Source: Azospirillum baldaniorum
GTDB lineage: Bacteria > Pseudomonadota > Alphaproteobacteria > Azospirillales > Azospirillaceae
NCBI RefSeq assembly: GCF_003119195.2
Contig: NZ_CP022253.1
Location: 328,001-392,000, forward strand
Length of the DNA: 64,000 nt
Reading direction: 5' to 3'
The notes below the pieces were generated by a model. It did no database searches, was not told the origin of the DNA, and saw only the letters and a list, made by a program, of their open reading frames with translations. Every line of letters starts with the position of its first letter. Within the stretch, counting starts at the first letter, position 1. Position numbers and translations under genes: made by a program. Positions 29,478 through 39,487 of the stretch are shown here, piece by piece.

Positions 29478-30062
29478 GCGTTTTTGATAAGTACAGTCTC
29501 CGTTCTTCCCGAGTCCTCCGGCAGAACTCCGGTGGGACAGGGGATCGCGGTTGCTGGGTGGCGATTCGTTCCCGGCGGCCCTGATCTTTCGTGAGGGCAG
29601 GGAGGCGTTTCGGAGGGGTTGCGTGATTTTTGCCGCAGTCCGGACCGTTCGCATTCTGTCCTATTGCCACGGCGAGGGCGGCTGATTAGACTTTCGATCC
29701 GTTGGGAACGGCGCACCGATGTTGCCTTTAATGTCACGCGCCGTTTGCTAAAGGACGGAGACGTTCAAAGCGGCGGACAACGCTGCGGGACGCTCAAGAA
29801 GCTCGACTCAACCCGTTGCTCCTGGAGCGATGCTTTTCTTAAAACTCGACGTGGCTAAGGCGGAGTCCAACTTCGCCGAAGGGATAGTATTGCCGCCCAG
29901 TTGGGAGGCATCCACCGTTGGAGTCTTCAGGAGAGGAACGTTTTGAAGGCGCGGGACCTAAGTTAAGGGGTCTGGAGTTAAGGGGCCTAAGTTAAGTCGG
30001 GCGGGACGGTGCCCCCTGCGGCGCGGGGCCGTCCGGGGGGAAAGGAGCGGGGTAGGGGAAGC
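29478..30062. other. dnaA upstream region without a supported gene
   Basis: 585 bp between the rpsT terminator and dnaA. Its GC content is visibly lower than in coding DNA. I found no good match to the DnaA box TTATCCACA, so this is not a clear origin. A weak promoter-like pair, TTGCTC (29816-29821) and TTAAAA (29839-29844), is spaced 17 bp. Short open frames on both strands here have no start context, family similarity or codon bias. The last 100 bp carry the AGTTAAG repeats. Confidence 0.5.
29961..29996. repeat. Three AGTTAAG direct repeats before dnaA
   Basis: AGTTAAG at 29961-29967, 29976-29982 and 29990-29996, i.e. spaced 15 and 14 bp and set in GGGG-rich spacers. They lie 67-102 bp upstream of the dnaA ATG. 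The TTAA half-sites are 11 and 10 bp apart, which is not the CtrA spacing (7). Confidence 0.55.
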
Positions 30063-31619
30063 ATGTCGGTCGGCGCGTCGTTGGATCAGCAGTGGGCCCG
30101 CATCCGGGGCCGCCTCAAGGACGAGGTGGGCGAGATCGCCTACCGCAGCTGGCTGCAGCCGCTTTCCTTCGCCGGCATCCGCGGGGGAGAGGTTCGCATC
30201 GTCGTGCCCACCCGCTTCATGCGCGACTGGGTGCTGACCCACTACGCCGACCGCATCCGCAACCTGTGGGCCGGCGAGAATCCGGACGTCCTGTCCATCG
30301 ACGTCGTGGTCGCCTCCGCCAACGCCCCGTCCATGCTGATGCCGGAATTGACGTCGGATGGGGACGCGGGCGAGCCGTCGCGCGACTCCGATCCGGTCGA
30401 TGGCGCCGCCGGCGGCGGTCCGGTTCCCCCGGCGCCCGCCCCGCGGGCCGCGGCGCTCAACCAGTCCGCGTCCTATGGGGCCGCCTCCTACGGCGCCAAC
30501 TCCTACATCGGCTCCTCCTATTCGGCGGGGCCGCCCTCCTTCGCGTCGGACGAGTCGCCCACGGCGGTCGCCTCGGTGCTGGAGGACCGGACCGACATCT
30601 CCGCGCCGCTGGACCCCCGCTTCACCTTCGAGAATTTCGTGGTGGGCAAGCCGAACGAGCTGGCCCACGCCGCCGCCCGGCGCGTCGCCGACGCCACCTC
30701 GGTCACCTTCAACCCGCTGTTCCTCTACGGCGGGGTCGGGCTCGGCAAGACCCACCTGATGCACGCCATCGCCTGGCAGATCCGGCGGAACGATCCGAAC
30801 CGCAAGGTGATCTACCTGTCGGCGGAAAAGTTCATGTACCAGTTCATCCGGGCGTTGCGCTTCAAGGACACCATGGCCTTCAAGCAGCAGTTCCGCTCGG
30901 TGGACGTGCTGATGATCGACGATGTGCAGTTCATCAGCGGCAAGGACAGCACCCAGGAAGAGTTCTTCCACACCTTCAACGCGCTGGTGGACCAGAACCG
31001 TCAGGTCATCATCTCCGCCGACAAGAGCCCGTCCGATCTGGAAGGCATGGAGGAGCGGCTGCGCTCCCGCCTCGGCTGGGGCCTCGTCGCGGACATCCAC
31101 CCGACCACCTACGAGCTGCGTCTGGGCATCCTCCAGGCCAAGGCCGACGCGCTGAACGCGGCCATCCCGCTGAAGGTGCTGGAGTTCCTCGCCCACAAGA
31201 TCACCTCCAACGTGCGCGAGCTGGAAGGGGCGCTGAACCGCATCGTCGCCCACGCCGAGCTGGTCGGCCGGGCCATCTCGCTGGAATCGACGCAGGAGGT
31301 GCTGCACGACCTGCTGCGCGCCAACGACCGCCGCGTCACCATCGACGAGATCCAGAAGCGGGTGGCGGAGCATTTCAACATCCGCGTCGCCGACATGCAT
31401 TCGGCCCGCCGCGCCCGCGCCGTGGCCCGCCCGCGGCAGGTCGCCATGTACCTCGCCAAGCAGCTCACCGCCCGCTCCCTGCCGGAGATCGGCCGCAAGT
31501 TCGGCGGGCGCGACCACACCACCGTGATGCACGCGGTGAAGAAGGTGGAGGAGCTGCGCACCACCGACCCCGCCTTCGCCGAGGACGTCGAGCTTCTCCG
31601 CCGCATGCTGGAGAGCTGA
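30063..31619 (+). CDS. dnaA: Chromosomal replication initiator protein DnaA
   Basis: 518 aa initiator that opens the origin and loads DnaB. Domain I (1-90, [21 protein letters not shown]) is followed by a long Ala/Ser/Tyr-rich linker (about 95-175) containing the small repeats [12 protein letters not shown]. Domain III (180-400) has Walker [10 protein letters not shown] near residue 222 and Walker [10 protein letters not shown] near 282. Domain IV carries the DNA-binding signature [16 protein letters not shown] near 481. The ATG at 30063 follows GGGGTAGGGGAAGC. No dnaN or recF is adjacent, as in most alphaproteobacteria. Confidence 0.98.
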   Translation: MSVGASLDQQWARIRGRLKDEVGEIAYRSWLQPLSFAGIRGGEVRIVVPTRFMRDWVLTHYADRIRNLWAGENPDVLSIDVVVASANAPSMLMPELTSDGDAGEPSRDSDPVDGAAGGGPVPPAPAPRAAALNQSASYGAASYGANSYIGSSYSAGPPSFASDESPTAVASVLEDRTDISAPLDPRFTFENFVVGKPNELAHAAARRVADATSVTFNPLFLYGGVGLGKTHLMHAIAWQIRRNDPNRKVIYLSAEKFMYQFIRALRFKDTMAFKQQFRSVDVLMIDDVQFISGKDSTQEEFFHTFNALVDQNRQVIISADKSPSDLEGMEERLRSRLGWGLVADIHPTTYELRLGILQAKADALNAAIPLKVLEFLAHKITSNVRELEGALNRIVAHAELVGRAISLESTQEVLHDLLRANDRRVTIDEIQKRVAEHFNIRVADMHSARRARAVARPRQVAMYLAKQLTARSLPEIGRKFGGRDHTTVMHAVKKVEELRTTDPAFAEDVELLRRMLES

Positions 31620-31800
31620 GCGGGCCGTTACAGGTCGATGAAGTTTGCGCCCACTCCCGCTTGAGCCATGGACGGCGCCCGGATATCGCGGCACAGTTGC
31701 CGCTGCGGCGGAGTCCGGCTGGACCGGTCCCGCAGCCAGCCCCGCGATGGGCAAAGCCAGCATGAATTCGGGCCAATAAGAAAAGGGGAGAGCAGGTGCC

Positions 31801-32985
31801 ATGACCAAGGTTCCGGAAACCACCAGCCTGGAACAGCGCTCCAGCGCCGAGACGCAGCGCGCCGCCAAGGGCTTCACCCGCCGCCTGCTGCTCCAGGGGA
31901 CCGCCGCCGCCGCGGGCGTCGCCGCGGTCGGCCCCTTCATCCTGCGCGAGGGCCGCGCCGCGTCGGGCAGCGTCAAGATCTTCTCCTGGGCCGGCTACAT
32001 CAGCCCGGACATGCTGGCCGACTTCGAGAAGAAGACCGGCATCAAGGCCACCCTGACCGAATACGGCACCAACGACGAGCTGCTGAACCAGCTCAAGGCC
32101 ACCGGCGGCGCCGGCTTCGACATCATCCACCCCACGGTGGACCGCGTGCCGAACTATGTGGAGTTCGAGCTGGTCCAGCCGCTGGACGAGTCGAAGGTCA
32201 AGTGGGACGGCTGCCTGAAGTCGGCGGTCGAAGGTTCCGCCGCCATGGGCGGCGTGGTCGGCGGCAAGCGCTTCTTCGCGCCCGCCGACTGGGGGACCGA
32301 GGCCATCGCCTACGATCAGGCCAAGGCGCCGCTGACCTACGGCACCGCCAGCTACGGCGACCTGTGGAAGCCCGAGCACGCCGGCAAGGTGACGGTGCGC
32401 GGCCATTCCGGCCTGATCGGCATCGGCCTGTGGCTGGAAGGCCAGGGCAAGCTGCCCCACCCGATCCGCGAGCAGTTCAAGGACGAGGCGAAGGCGCGCG
32501 CCAACTTCGACGCGATCCTTCAGGTCGCCGCCGCCAACAAGAAGGCCATCGGCCAGTTCTGGTCGAACGAGAACGAGGCCCAGGGCGCCTTCCGCACCAA
32601 CGGCTGCGTCATCGGCCAGACCTGGGATTCGTCCGCGGTCGCCCTGCGCAAGGAGGGGCTGCCGATCCGCTTCCTGGCGCCGAAGGAAGGGGCGCTGGCC
32701 TGGATGGAAGGCTTCGCGATTCCGGCCAAGGCGGCGAACCTGGAGCAGGCCTATGCCTGGATCAACTGGTTCTACACGCCGGAGGCGGGCGCCCTCTACA
32801 CCAACCATTCCGGCATCTCCAGCACGGCGGTCGGGGCGGAGGCGCATCTGTCCGACCTGAACAAGCAGTTCTTCGCCGACGCCTATCCGGGTGACGCGCT
32901 GCAGAAGCTGTGGTGGTGGCCGATCCAGGAGGCTTGGTACGTCTCCATCCGCAACGAGTACCAGGACCGCTTCCTGGCCGCGTGA
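31801..32985 (+). CDS. Polyamine-type ABC transporter substrate-binding protein (PotD/PotF family)
   Basis: 394 aa exported binding protein for spermidine/putrescine-like compounds. The N-terminus is a twin-arginine signal (TRRLLLQGTAAAAGVAAVGP, cleavage near GRAASG). VKIFSWAGYISPDMLADFEKKTG is the PotD/F-type beginning of the mature domain, and GFDIIHPTVDRVPNYV and YAWINWFYTPEAG follow. It leads an operon with the ATPase; an inverted repeat element separates the two. The permease genes of the set lie 3 kb downstream beyond opposite-strand copper genes. The ligand is inferred only from family. Confidence 0.88.
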   Translation: MTKVPETTSLEQRSSAETQRAAKGFTRRLLLQGTAAAAGVAAVGPFILREGRAASGSVKIFSWAGYISPDMLADFEKKTGIKATLTEYGTNDELLNQLKATGGAGFDIIHPTVDRVPNYVEFELVQPLDESKVKWDGCLKSAVEGSAAMGGVVGGKRFFAPADWGTEAIAYDQAKAPLTYGTASYGDLWKPEHAGKVTVRGHSGLIGIGLWLEGQGKLPHPIREQFKDEAKARANFDAILQVAAANKKAIGQFWSNENEAQGAFRTNGCVIGQTWDSSAVALRKEGLPIRFLAPKEGALAWMEGFAIPAKAANLEQAYAWINWFYTPEAGALYTNHSGISSTAVGAEAHLSDLNKQFFADAYPGDALQKLWWWPIQEAWYVSIRNEYQDRFLAA

Positions 32986-33011
32986 GCGCGACCCTCTCCC
33001 GTCCCCATTGT

Positions 33012-33129
33012 CCCCTCTCCCCTCCGGGGAGAGGGTTAGGGTGAGGGGGATGTTCTTTTGCCGGGCGTGCCGCCATGTGCAACCCCCTCACCGGCCCTCC
33101 GGGCCACCCTCTCCCCGGAGGGGAGAGGG
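33012..33129. repeat. 118-bp palindromic element, copy 1 (between binding protein and ATPase)
   Basis: Imperfect long palindrome. The left arm CCCCTCTCCCCTCCGGGG-AGAGGG-TTAGGG-TGAGGGGG and the right arm CAACCCCCTCACC-GGCCCTCCGGGCC-ACCCTCTCCCCGGAGGGG flank a variable centre (TTTTGCCGGGCGTGCCGCC). The same block occurs at 56642-56885 (with insertions) and, in the opposite order, at 59835-59952. Confidence 0.85.
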
Positions 33130-33164
33130 TTAGGGTTGGCGGCAAGCGATCAAATCAGGTGCCT

Positions 33165-34226
<1,062 letters not shown>

Positions 34227-34232
34227 CGCCGT

Positions 34233-35852
34233 TCAGCGACCCACGGGGACAACCGCGCGGAAGGGCACCTTCTCGAAGTCGCTGACCAGGGCGTCCAGCC
34301 GCACCGCCCAGGACCCGGCCACCGGCAGGGCCACCCCGTCCGCCGCGTAGACGCCGGGCGCCACCTTCGGCAGGGGGCGGGTGATGCCCTCGATCCCGGC
34401 GGTGGGCAGGGCCAGCTCCGCCGACACCTCCAGAGCGTCGAGCGGCGCGCCGTCCGGTCCCGTCAGGCGCATCTCGACGCGGTTCGCTCCCGGCGTCGCC
34501 GGGGTCACCGTCACGATGGCGGTGCGCCCGCGCGCCACGACCGCGGTGCTGAAACCGGCCGGCTTCTCGGCGAAGACCGGCAGGGTCTGGGTGCGCGGCG
34601 GCGGGGTGGTGCCCAGCCCGGCGGTGAACAGCACGACCAGCGCCGCCACCACCATCTCGGTGTGGACGCTGGCGCGCAGCCGGGCCGCGGCCATCCCGCC
34701 CATGGTCTCCAGCCGCAGCGTCAGCCGCCAGCGGTTGACGGCGGCCAGCGCCAGCAGGGCCAGCGCGCAGACGATCTTGCCGGTCCAGATCTGGCCGTAG
34801 GCGGTGGTCAGGATGGCGCGCGGGTCGGCGAGTTGCAGCGCGCTCAGCCCCGCCCCGGCGAGCAGCAGGACGGCCACCGCCAGAACTGCCCAGCCCGAGA
34901 AGCGGCGGACCAGCCGCAGCGACTCCGCCGGCGGCTCCGTCCGCAGCAGCACGGCCAGCGGCCAGAAGCTGCCGATCCAGAAGGCCACCGCCAGACCGTG
35001 CAAGGCGACCAGCGGCACGCTGAGCCAGCGCGGCTCCGCGGTCGCGGCGTGGCCGGTGGCGGCCAGCGCCAGCGCCGCCCCGACCGCCCCGACGATCAGC
35101 AACACGCGGCCCGTCGTCCCGCGGTCTTCCAGCGCCAGCCCCAGCGCGGTGGCGATCAGGCTGAGCAGGGCCAGAAGAGCGCTCGGCCCCGCCGTGCTGG
35201 TCAGGCCGGCGACCCAGGGCGAGGCGCTGGCCAGGGCGGACAGCGGCGCCCCTTCCAGAACCGCGCCGGCCAGCCCAGCGTTCAGCAGCGCCACCAGGGC
35301 GGCGACGCCGACACCCAGGCACAGGCCGGGGCGCAGGCGGCGGTTCAGCGGACTCCACCGCCCCGCCACCAGCACCAGGAACAGTCCGCCGCCGACCGCG
35401 GCGAGCAGGCTTCCATAATGGAGCGCCCGAACCGCGGCGGCGGCCAGCAGCGTGGCGGGTGGTGTCGCGCCGCCCAGCTCCGCCGGTCGTTCCGGTTCCG
35501 CACCGATCCCGAACAGGAGAGAGCCGGCGACCGGGTGACCGTCCGCCGAGCTGACGCGGTAGCTGAGGACATGGGTCCCCACCGCCAGCCCACCGGGCAG
35601 CGCGACGCGCAGCGCCCCGTCCCCGGCGGCAGGCGGGGAGGGCAGGGGAAGCGTCACCCCGCCGGGACCGATCAGCGTCACCGACACTGGCCGCACCGGC
35701 TCGTTGAAGCGCAGCATGGCCTCGGCGGGCGGACTGTCGAGCCGCGCCCCGTCCTCCGGGGTGCTCTCGACCAGCACGGCATGCGCCAGGGCCGGCGCGG
35801 ACAGGGACAGCAGCATCAGGGCGGCGATCCACCCCACGACCAGCCGGCGCAT
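34233..35852 (-). CDS. CopC-CopD fusion copper resistance protein (YcnJ-like)
   Basis: 539 aa copper import/resistance protein. A signal peptide ends ALA before HAVLVESTPEDGARLDSPP; the mature N-terminal His is the CopC copper ligand, and the CopC beta-sandwich runs to about residue 120. About eight transmembrane helices (135-430) form CopD, with HAATAEPRWLSVPLVALHGLAVAFWIG containing the family His residues. The C-terminal 100 residues form a separate periplasmic beta-domain (ending SFEKVPFRAVVPVGR-like). It is last in a minus-strand operon after the YcnI-like gene (15-bp gap), 6 bp from the convergent ATPase gene. Confidence 0.9.
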   Translation of the reverse strand: MRRLVVGWIAALMLLSLSAPALAHAVLVESTPEDGARLDSPPAEAMLRFNEPVRPVSVTLIGPGGVTLPLPSPPAAGDGALRVALPGGLAVGTHVLSYRVSSADGHPVAGSLLFGIGAEPERPAELGGATPPATLLAAAAVRALHYGSLLAAVGGGLFLVLVAGRWSPLNRRLRPGLCLGVGVAALVALLNAGLAGAVLEGAPLSALASASPWVAGLTSTAGPSALLALLSLIATALGLALEDRGTTGRVLLIVGAVGAALALAATGHAATAEPRWLSVPLVALHGLAVAFWIGSFWPLAVLLRTEPPAESLRLVRRFSGWAVLAVAVLLLAGAGLSALQLADPRAILTTAYGQIWTGKIVCALALLALAAVNRWRLTLRLETMGGMAAARLRASVHTEMVVAALVVLFTAGLGTTPPPRTQTLPVFAEKPAGFSTAVVARGRTAIVTVTPATPGANRVEMRLTGPDGAPLDALEVSAELALPTAGIEGITRPLPKVAPGVYAADGVALPVAGSWAVRLDALVSDFEKVPFRAVVPVGR

Positions 35853-35867
35853 GCGTTTTTCCTCCCC

Positions 35868-36395
35868 TTACGGCTTGGCGGTCAGGGTGACGCCGGGGGC
35901 CGGCTCCTTGTAATCGTGGTCGGTCTTGCCGGGCTCCGGGATCTCGATCCAGCGGTGCACGCCCGTCTCGCATTCCTGCACCACGGGGAAATAGACCACG
36001 GTGCCGGGGGCGGCGTCGGGCAGGCGGGCGCGGAAGACGAACTCGTCGTAATGGGCGTCGGGCAGCGAACCGCCGGTCCAGGCGATCTCGGTGACGCCCT
36101 TGCTCAGCGACTCGCCGTAGTAATCATAGGCCTTGGCGTATTCGCCCTCCTTGGTCGTCAGGGTCCAGCCGGGCTTGGGCATCGGCTTCACTGCGATGAC
36201 CCCCTCCGGGATCTGCACGCGCAGGGCGACGGTGGGGGAGGCGCCGCAGCCATGGCCGACGCGCAGCACGCCCTTGTAGGTGCTGGCGGCGGGGGCCTGC
36301 TTGGTCTCCAGCGTGGTGTGGGCGAGGGCGGCGGACAGCGGCAGGCAGGTCAGGACGGCGGCGGCCAGCAGGGCGCCGCGGGTGTTGCGGATCAT
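35868..36395 (-). CDS. YcnI-like DUF1775 copper-binding protein
   Basis: 175 aa exported protein. A signal peptide MIRNTRGALLAAAVLTCLPLSAALA is cut before HTTLETKQAPAASTYKGVLRVGHGCG. The N-terminal His of the mature form and the conserved Trp in PKPGWTLTTKEGEY are the copper-coordination features of DUF1775. GTVVYFPVVQECETGVHRWIEIP is the family C-terminal half. It lies 15 bp upstream of the CopC-CopD gene on the same strand, which is the usual YcnI-YcnJ order. The upstream frame to 36485 has no support; the ATG at 36395 gives a good signal peptide. Confidence 0.88.
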   Translation of the reverse strand: MIRNTRGALLAAAVLTCLPLSAALAHTTLETKQAPAASTYKGVLRVGHGCGASPTVALRVQIPEGVIAVKPMPKPGWTLTTKEGEYAKAYDYYGESLSKGVTEIAWTGGSLPDAHYDEFVFRARLPDAAPGTVVYFPVVQECETGVHRWIEIPEPGKTDHDYKEPAPGVTLTAKP

Positions 36396-36486
36396 GGGAA
36401 CTCTCCGGTGTGCGCGCAGGCGCCGGCTTTGGCCGCAGGGCCTGGTTCCGACCGACGGCGTCTCCGTTTCCGCAGCGGCCCCCACC

Positions 36487-36575
36487 CCAGCCCTCCCCCG
36501 CTTCGCAGGGGAGGGTGCCTATTGCGAAGCGGCGGCAGTCCCCTCCCCTGCGAAGCGGGGGAGGGTTAGGGAGGG
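36487..36575. repeat. Paired short C/G palindromic repeats (family B)
   Basis: Two hairpin units with the same core in opposite orientation: CCTCCCCCGCTTCGCAGGGGAGG and, about 50 bp on, CTCCCCTGCGAAGCGGGGGAG followed by TTAGGGAGGGGG, with GCGAAGCGGCGGCAG between. They separate the DUF2946 gene from the YcnI-like gene and might uncouple expression. Confidence 0.65.
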
Positions 36576-36687
36576 GGCAACCGTCAGCGACGACGGGGAG
36601 ACGGAAAGAGAAGCGGTCGCGTTCGAAAAAAGGCCGTTCAGCCGCAGGCCCGCGCCTGTGAATGCGTGTGTCTGCGAGGGAACTCGG

Positions 36688-37086
36688 TCAGACACCCACC
36701 GGAGGCGCCCGGGCGGAGAAGGCGCGCGGGGCGCGGCCGGCTCCGGCCTCGTCGTCCGCGGGCAGCGGAAGGGCGGCCAGCACGATCCCGGCCGGCGGCA
36801 GCGGGGCCGGCGCCACGGCCGGACCCAGCAGGGACCCGCTGCCCAGCGACAGGCAGATCGGGCAATAGGTGACGTGGCCCGGTGTGCCGTCGGGGACGGG
36901 GCCGTGGTCGGAGTGCGGCGCGGCGGAGGCGTCGGGCGCGGCGCCGGAATGGCAGATCGAGCCGGCCATGGCGAACTGGGCCGACTCCGCCAGCACCCTG
37001 GCCAGCGGCGCCGGGACGTGGGTGGCCATGACCAGGGCGTGGAAGACCAGCACCAGCGCGGCGACCCACGCTGTGGTTTCCCTCAT
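36688..37086 (-). CDS. DUF2946 family protein
   Basis: About 132 aa with a hydrophobic N-terminus (TTAWVAALVLVFHALVMAT, a signal or anchor), followed by a His/Cys-rich segment CHSGAAPDASAAPHSDHGPVPDG and YCPICLSL, which is the DUF2946 hallmark, then a Pro/Ala-rich tail. The His/Cys content suggests metal binding, and the gene sits upstream of YcnI and CopC-CopD on the same strand, consistent with copper homeostasis. The start is uncertain: ATG 37086 gives a clean signal, ATG 37113 adds nine residues. Confidence 0.75.
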   Translation of the reverse strand: MRETTAWVAALVLVFHALVMATHVPAPLARVLAESAQFAMAGSICHSGAAPDASAAPHSDHGPVPDGTPGHVTYCPICLSLGSGSLLGPAVAPAPLPPAGIVLAALPLPADDEAGAGRAPRAFSARAPPVGV

Positions 37087-37255
37087 CACCCCGGATGTCC
37101 GCCATGCACGCATGCCCCCACTATGGGCACAGTCCAAGTCTCGAAAAAAGGCAATAAAGTTGTGGTTATTGGACGGGGCATGGCCTCGCTTGCGCTCCGG
37201 ACCTGGGTCATGAGAGGCTTTCGATCCTAGAATTTCGGCGGGTGGGGGAATGGTC

Positions 37256-38139
37256 ATGGGCGGCGTGCTGCGCCGGTACGGTCCGGTTCTGACCGCGGCG
37301 ATCCTGCTGGCGGTGGCCGTGTGGCTGCTGCTGCTGGTCGTGCTGCCGCAATTGCTGATGGTGGATTTCTCCTTCCGCCCGTCGCTGCCGCCCAGCAAGG
37401 CCGGCGGGCCGGAGGACGTCTACACGCTGCGCAACTACGCGACGCTGTGGACCAACCAGATCCATCTGGCGATTTTCCTCAAGACGATCTGGGCGAGCAG
37501 CCTCGTCACCGCGGTGACGCTGGCGGTCTGCTACCCCGTCGCTTTCTACATGGCGCAGGTGGCGTCGCGGCGGCGCCTGCCGCTGCTCGTGTTGATGCTC
37601 GTCGTGCCCTTCTGGATCAACGAGCTGCTGCGCACCTTCGCCTGGTACATCATCCTGGCCTTCAACGGGCCGCTGAACGCGCTGCTCGTCGGGCTCGGCC
37701 TTTTCTCGGAGCCGCAGCGGCTGCTCGGCGGCGACGCCGGGGTGATCATCGGGATGGTCTACGTCTACATCCTCTTCATGGTGTTCCCGATCATGAACGC
37801 CATGGAGTCGCTGGACCGCAACCAGATCGAGGCGGCGCGCGACCTGGGGGCGGGGTGGCTGCGCATCCACCGCCGCATCGTCATCCCCCACGCCAAGCCG
37901 GGCATCGCGGTCGGCTGCATCATGACCTTCATGCTGGCGGCGGGCAGCTACGCCGTGCCGGCCCTGCTGGGCGGACCGCAGAGCCGCTGGTTCACCGAGG
38001 TCATCTACAACTGGTTCTTCGAGGGCGGGAACTGGAACCAGGGGCGGCCTACGCCTTCATCCTGCTGATCCTGTGCGTCGCCTTCATCCTGCTGATGATG
38101 CGGCTGTTCCGCGTCGGCCTCACCGACATCGCCAAGTGA
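37256..38139 (+). pseudogene. Polyamine-type ABC permease PotB-like, frameshifted near the 3' end
   Basis: The first about 260 codons encode an intact binding-protein-dependent permease (six hydrophobic segments; EAA loop NQIEAARDLGAGWLRIHRRIVIPHAKPG). At the end of EGGNWNQG the frame breaks: four Gs at 38041-38044 where five would restore NQG-AAYAFILLILCVAFILLMMRLFRVGLTDIAK, which lies in the next frame and stops at 38139. As sequenced, the protein ends RPTPSSC at 38068 and lacks the last transmembrane segment. The rest of the gene shows no decay, so a sequencing error in a G-run is as likely as a real mutation. potC-like follows after 13 bp. Confidence 0.8.
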
Positions 38140-38152
38140 CGGGTATCGCGCC

Positions 38153-38962
38153 ATGACCGCCGCAACCTTCCGCCGCTGGGTCACCGGGGCCTATCTGGTC
38201 CTGTTCTTCGGCTATCTGTTCCTGCCGCTGGGGATCATGGCGGCGGCGACCTTCAACAGCAGCCGCTTCCCGACCGTCACCCCCTGGATGGGCTTCACGC
38301 TGCAATGGTTCGGCGCCCTGTGGGCCGACCAGCGCATGTGGCAGGCGCTGGGCACCAGCCTGCTGGTCGGGGCGGGGGTGATCGCCGTGGCGGTGCCGCT
38401 GGGGCTGGCGGCGGCGCTGCTGCTCGACCGGCTGCACAGCCGGGCGCGGACCTTCCTCTACGCCGTGATGGTGTCGCCGCTGCTGACGCCGGGGGTGATC
38501 GTCGGCATCTCCACGCTGGTCTTCTGGCGGGAGTGGTTCGGGGTGACCGGCGGCCTGTTCCTGACCATCCTGGCGCAGTCCAGCTTCATCGCGGCCTACG
38601 CGATGCTGCTGTTCCTGGCGCGGCTGCAACGGTTCGACCAGACGCTGGAGGAGGCGGCGCTGGATCTGGGCGCCACCCACGGGCAGGTGTTCCGGCGGAT
38701 CACGCTGCCCTATCTGACGCCGGCCATCCTGTCGGCGTCCTTCCTGGCCTTCCTGCAGAGCTTCGAGAACTACAACACGACGCTGTTCGTCCGCGGGCTG
38801 GACACCACGCTGACGGTCTACATCGCCTCGAAGGTGCGCACGGGCCTGACGCCCGCGGTCAACGCGCTGTCGCTGATCCTGATCGCGCTGACCATCCTGG
38901 GCGCCGTCGTCTACGAAATCCTGCGCCGGCGCGAAGCGCGCCGGCAGCCGGACCCCGCGTGA
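38153..38962 (+). CDS. Polyamine-type ABC transporter permease (PotC-like)
   Basis: 269 aa, six hydrophobic segments, BPD_transp_1 fold. The EAA loop is LEEAALDLGATHGQVFRRITLPYLTPAIL, the cytoplasmic contact with the ATPase, and SFLAFLQSFENYNTTLFVRG follows. Start ATG 38153. It pairs with the frameshifted permease upstream, and with the binding protein and ATPase before the copper cluster. The last codons and stop fall in a run of hairpins (38925-39031). Confidence 0.88.
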   Translation: MTAATFRRWVTGAYLVLFFGYLFLPLGIMAAATFNSSRFPTVTPWMGFTLQWFGALWADQRMWQALGTSLLVGAGVIAVAVPLGLAAALLLDRLHSRARTFLYAVMVSPLLTPGVIVGISTLVFWREWFGVTGGLFLTILAQSSFIAAYAMLLFLARLQRFDQTLEEAALDLGATHGQVFRRITLPYLTPAILSASFLAFLQSFENYNTTLFVRGLDTTLTVYIASKVRTGLTPAVNALSLILIALTILGAVVYEILRRREARRQPDPA

Positions 38963-39031
38963 CGGCGGCAGTTGAAGCGGATGTTCATCCGCTTCGGACC
39001 GCGACGGCGGTCCCGGCCGCGCATGCGGCCG
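38960..39031. repeat. Cluster of adjacent perfect hairpins after the PotC-like gene
   Basis: Three abutting hairpins: GAAGCGGATG/CATCCGCTTC (38974-38995), GGACCGC/GCGGTCC (38996-39013) and CGGCCGC/GCGGCCG (39014-39031). They are preceded by TGACGGCGGCAG (38960-38971), the exact reverse complement of the 12-bp linker in the insertion at 56725-56790. The gene's stop codon is the first TGA of this motif. Confidence 0.7.
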
Positions 39032-39055
39032 AAGCCCGCCGGCGAATGAGGCGTT

Positions 39056-39083
39056 AAAAACTAAAGCGAACGAAGTTCGCTTT
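39056..39083 (-). terminator. Intrinsic terminator overlapping the stop of the small acidic gene
   Basis: Stem AAAGCGAAC/GTTCGCTTT with loop GAA (39063-39083). On the minus strand it is followed by AG and TTTTT. The stop codon TAA of the minus-strand gene at 39082-39084 overlaps the stem. Confidence 0.75.
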
Positions 39084-39324
39084 ATTCTTCGCTCTCGTCC
39101 GCGTCGGCTTCGATCTGGGCGGCCAGATCGCGCAGCATGTCGATGACGTCCTCGTGGCTGGTCTCGTCCACGGCGGTGTTCACGGCGGCCTCGATCATGG
39201 CGACGGCGATGTAGGGGCCGAGGACCCCGCCTTCCTTGATCGCCGCGTCGAGATGCTTCTCGGCGACCGACAGGGCCTTCTCGAAGAGGGCCTCGGCCGT
39301 CTGGTTGGTGCTGTCCTTGCTCAT
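39082..39324 (-). CDS. Small acidic conserved hypothetical protein, 80 aa
   Basis: Highly acidic helical protein, MSKDSTNQTAEALFEKALSVAEKH at the start and a DADESEE tail. No signal peptide or metal motif. A predicted helix pair (about residues 10-30 and 40-75) could dimerise. It has its own terminator inside the stop region and faces the thioesterase gene divergently. No family that I recognise; called a gene because of start context, codon bias and the terminator. Confidence 0.6.
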   Translation of the reverse strand: MSKDSTNQTAEALFEKALSVAEKHLDAAIKEGGVLGPYIAVAMIEAAVNTAVDETSHEDVIDMLRDLAAQIEADADESEE

Positions 39325-39487
39325 CTTGCGGTCCGTTGCGGGTGTTATGGTGCGACTCCTATAACACCGGCCCGCCCGGGTTGGCGCGGCAAATCGGGAC
39401 GGTGCGGGGAATGACCGTCATGCCCGGGCTTGCCCCGGCCCGCCGCACCGGCCACATTCGGCCCGAACCACCATCCGACAGGCGACC

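Noticed and set aside
29441..29858. Short open frames upstream of dnaA on both strands
   Set aside because: No ribosome sites, no coding bias, no family features; they run across the rpsT terminator.
29961..29996. CtrA binding sites before dnaA
   Set aside because: TTAA half-sites are 10-11 bp apart, not 7.
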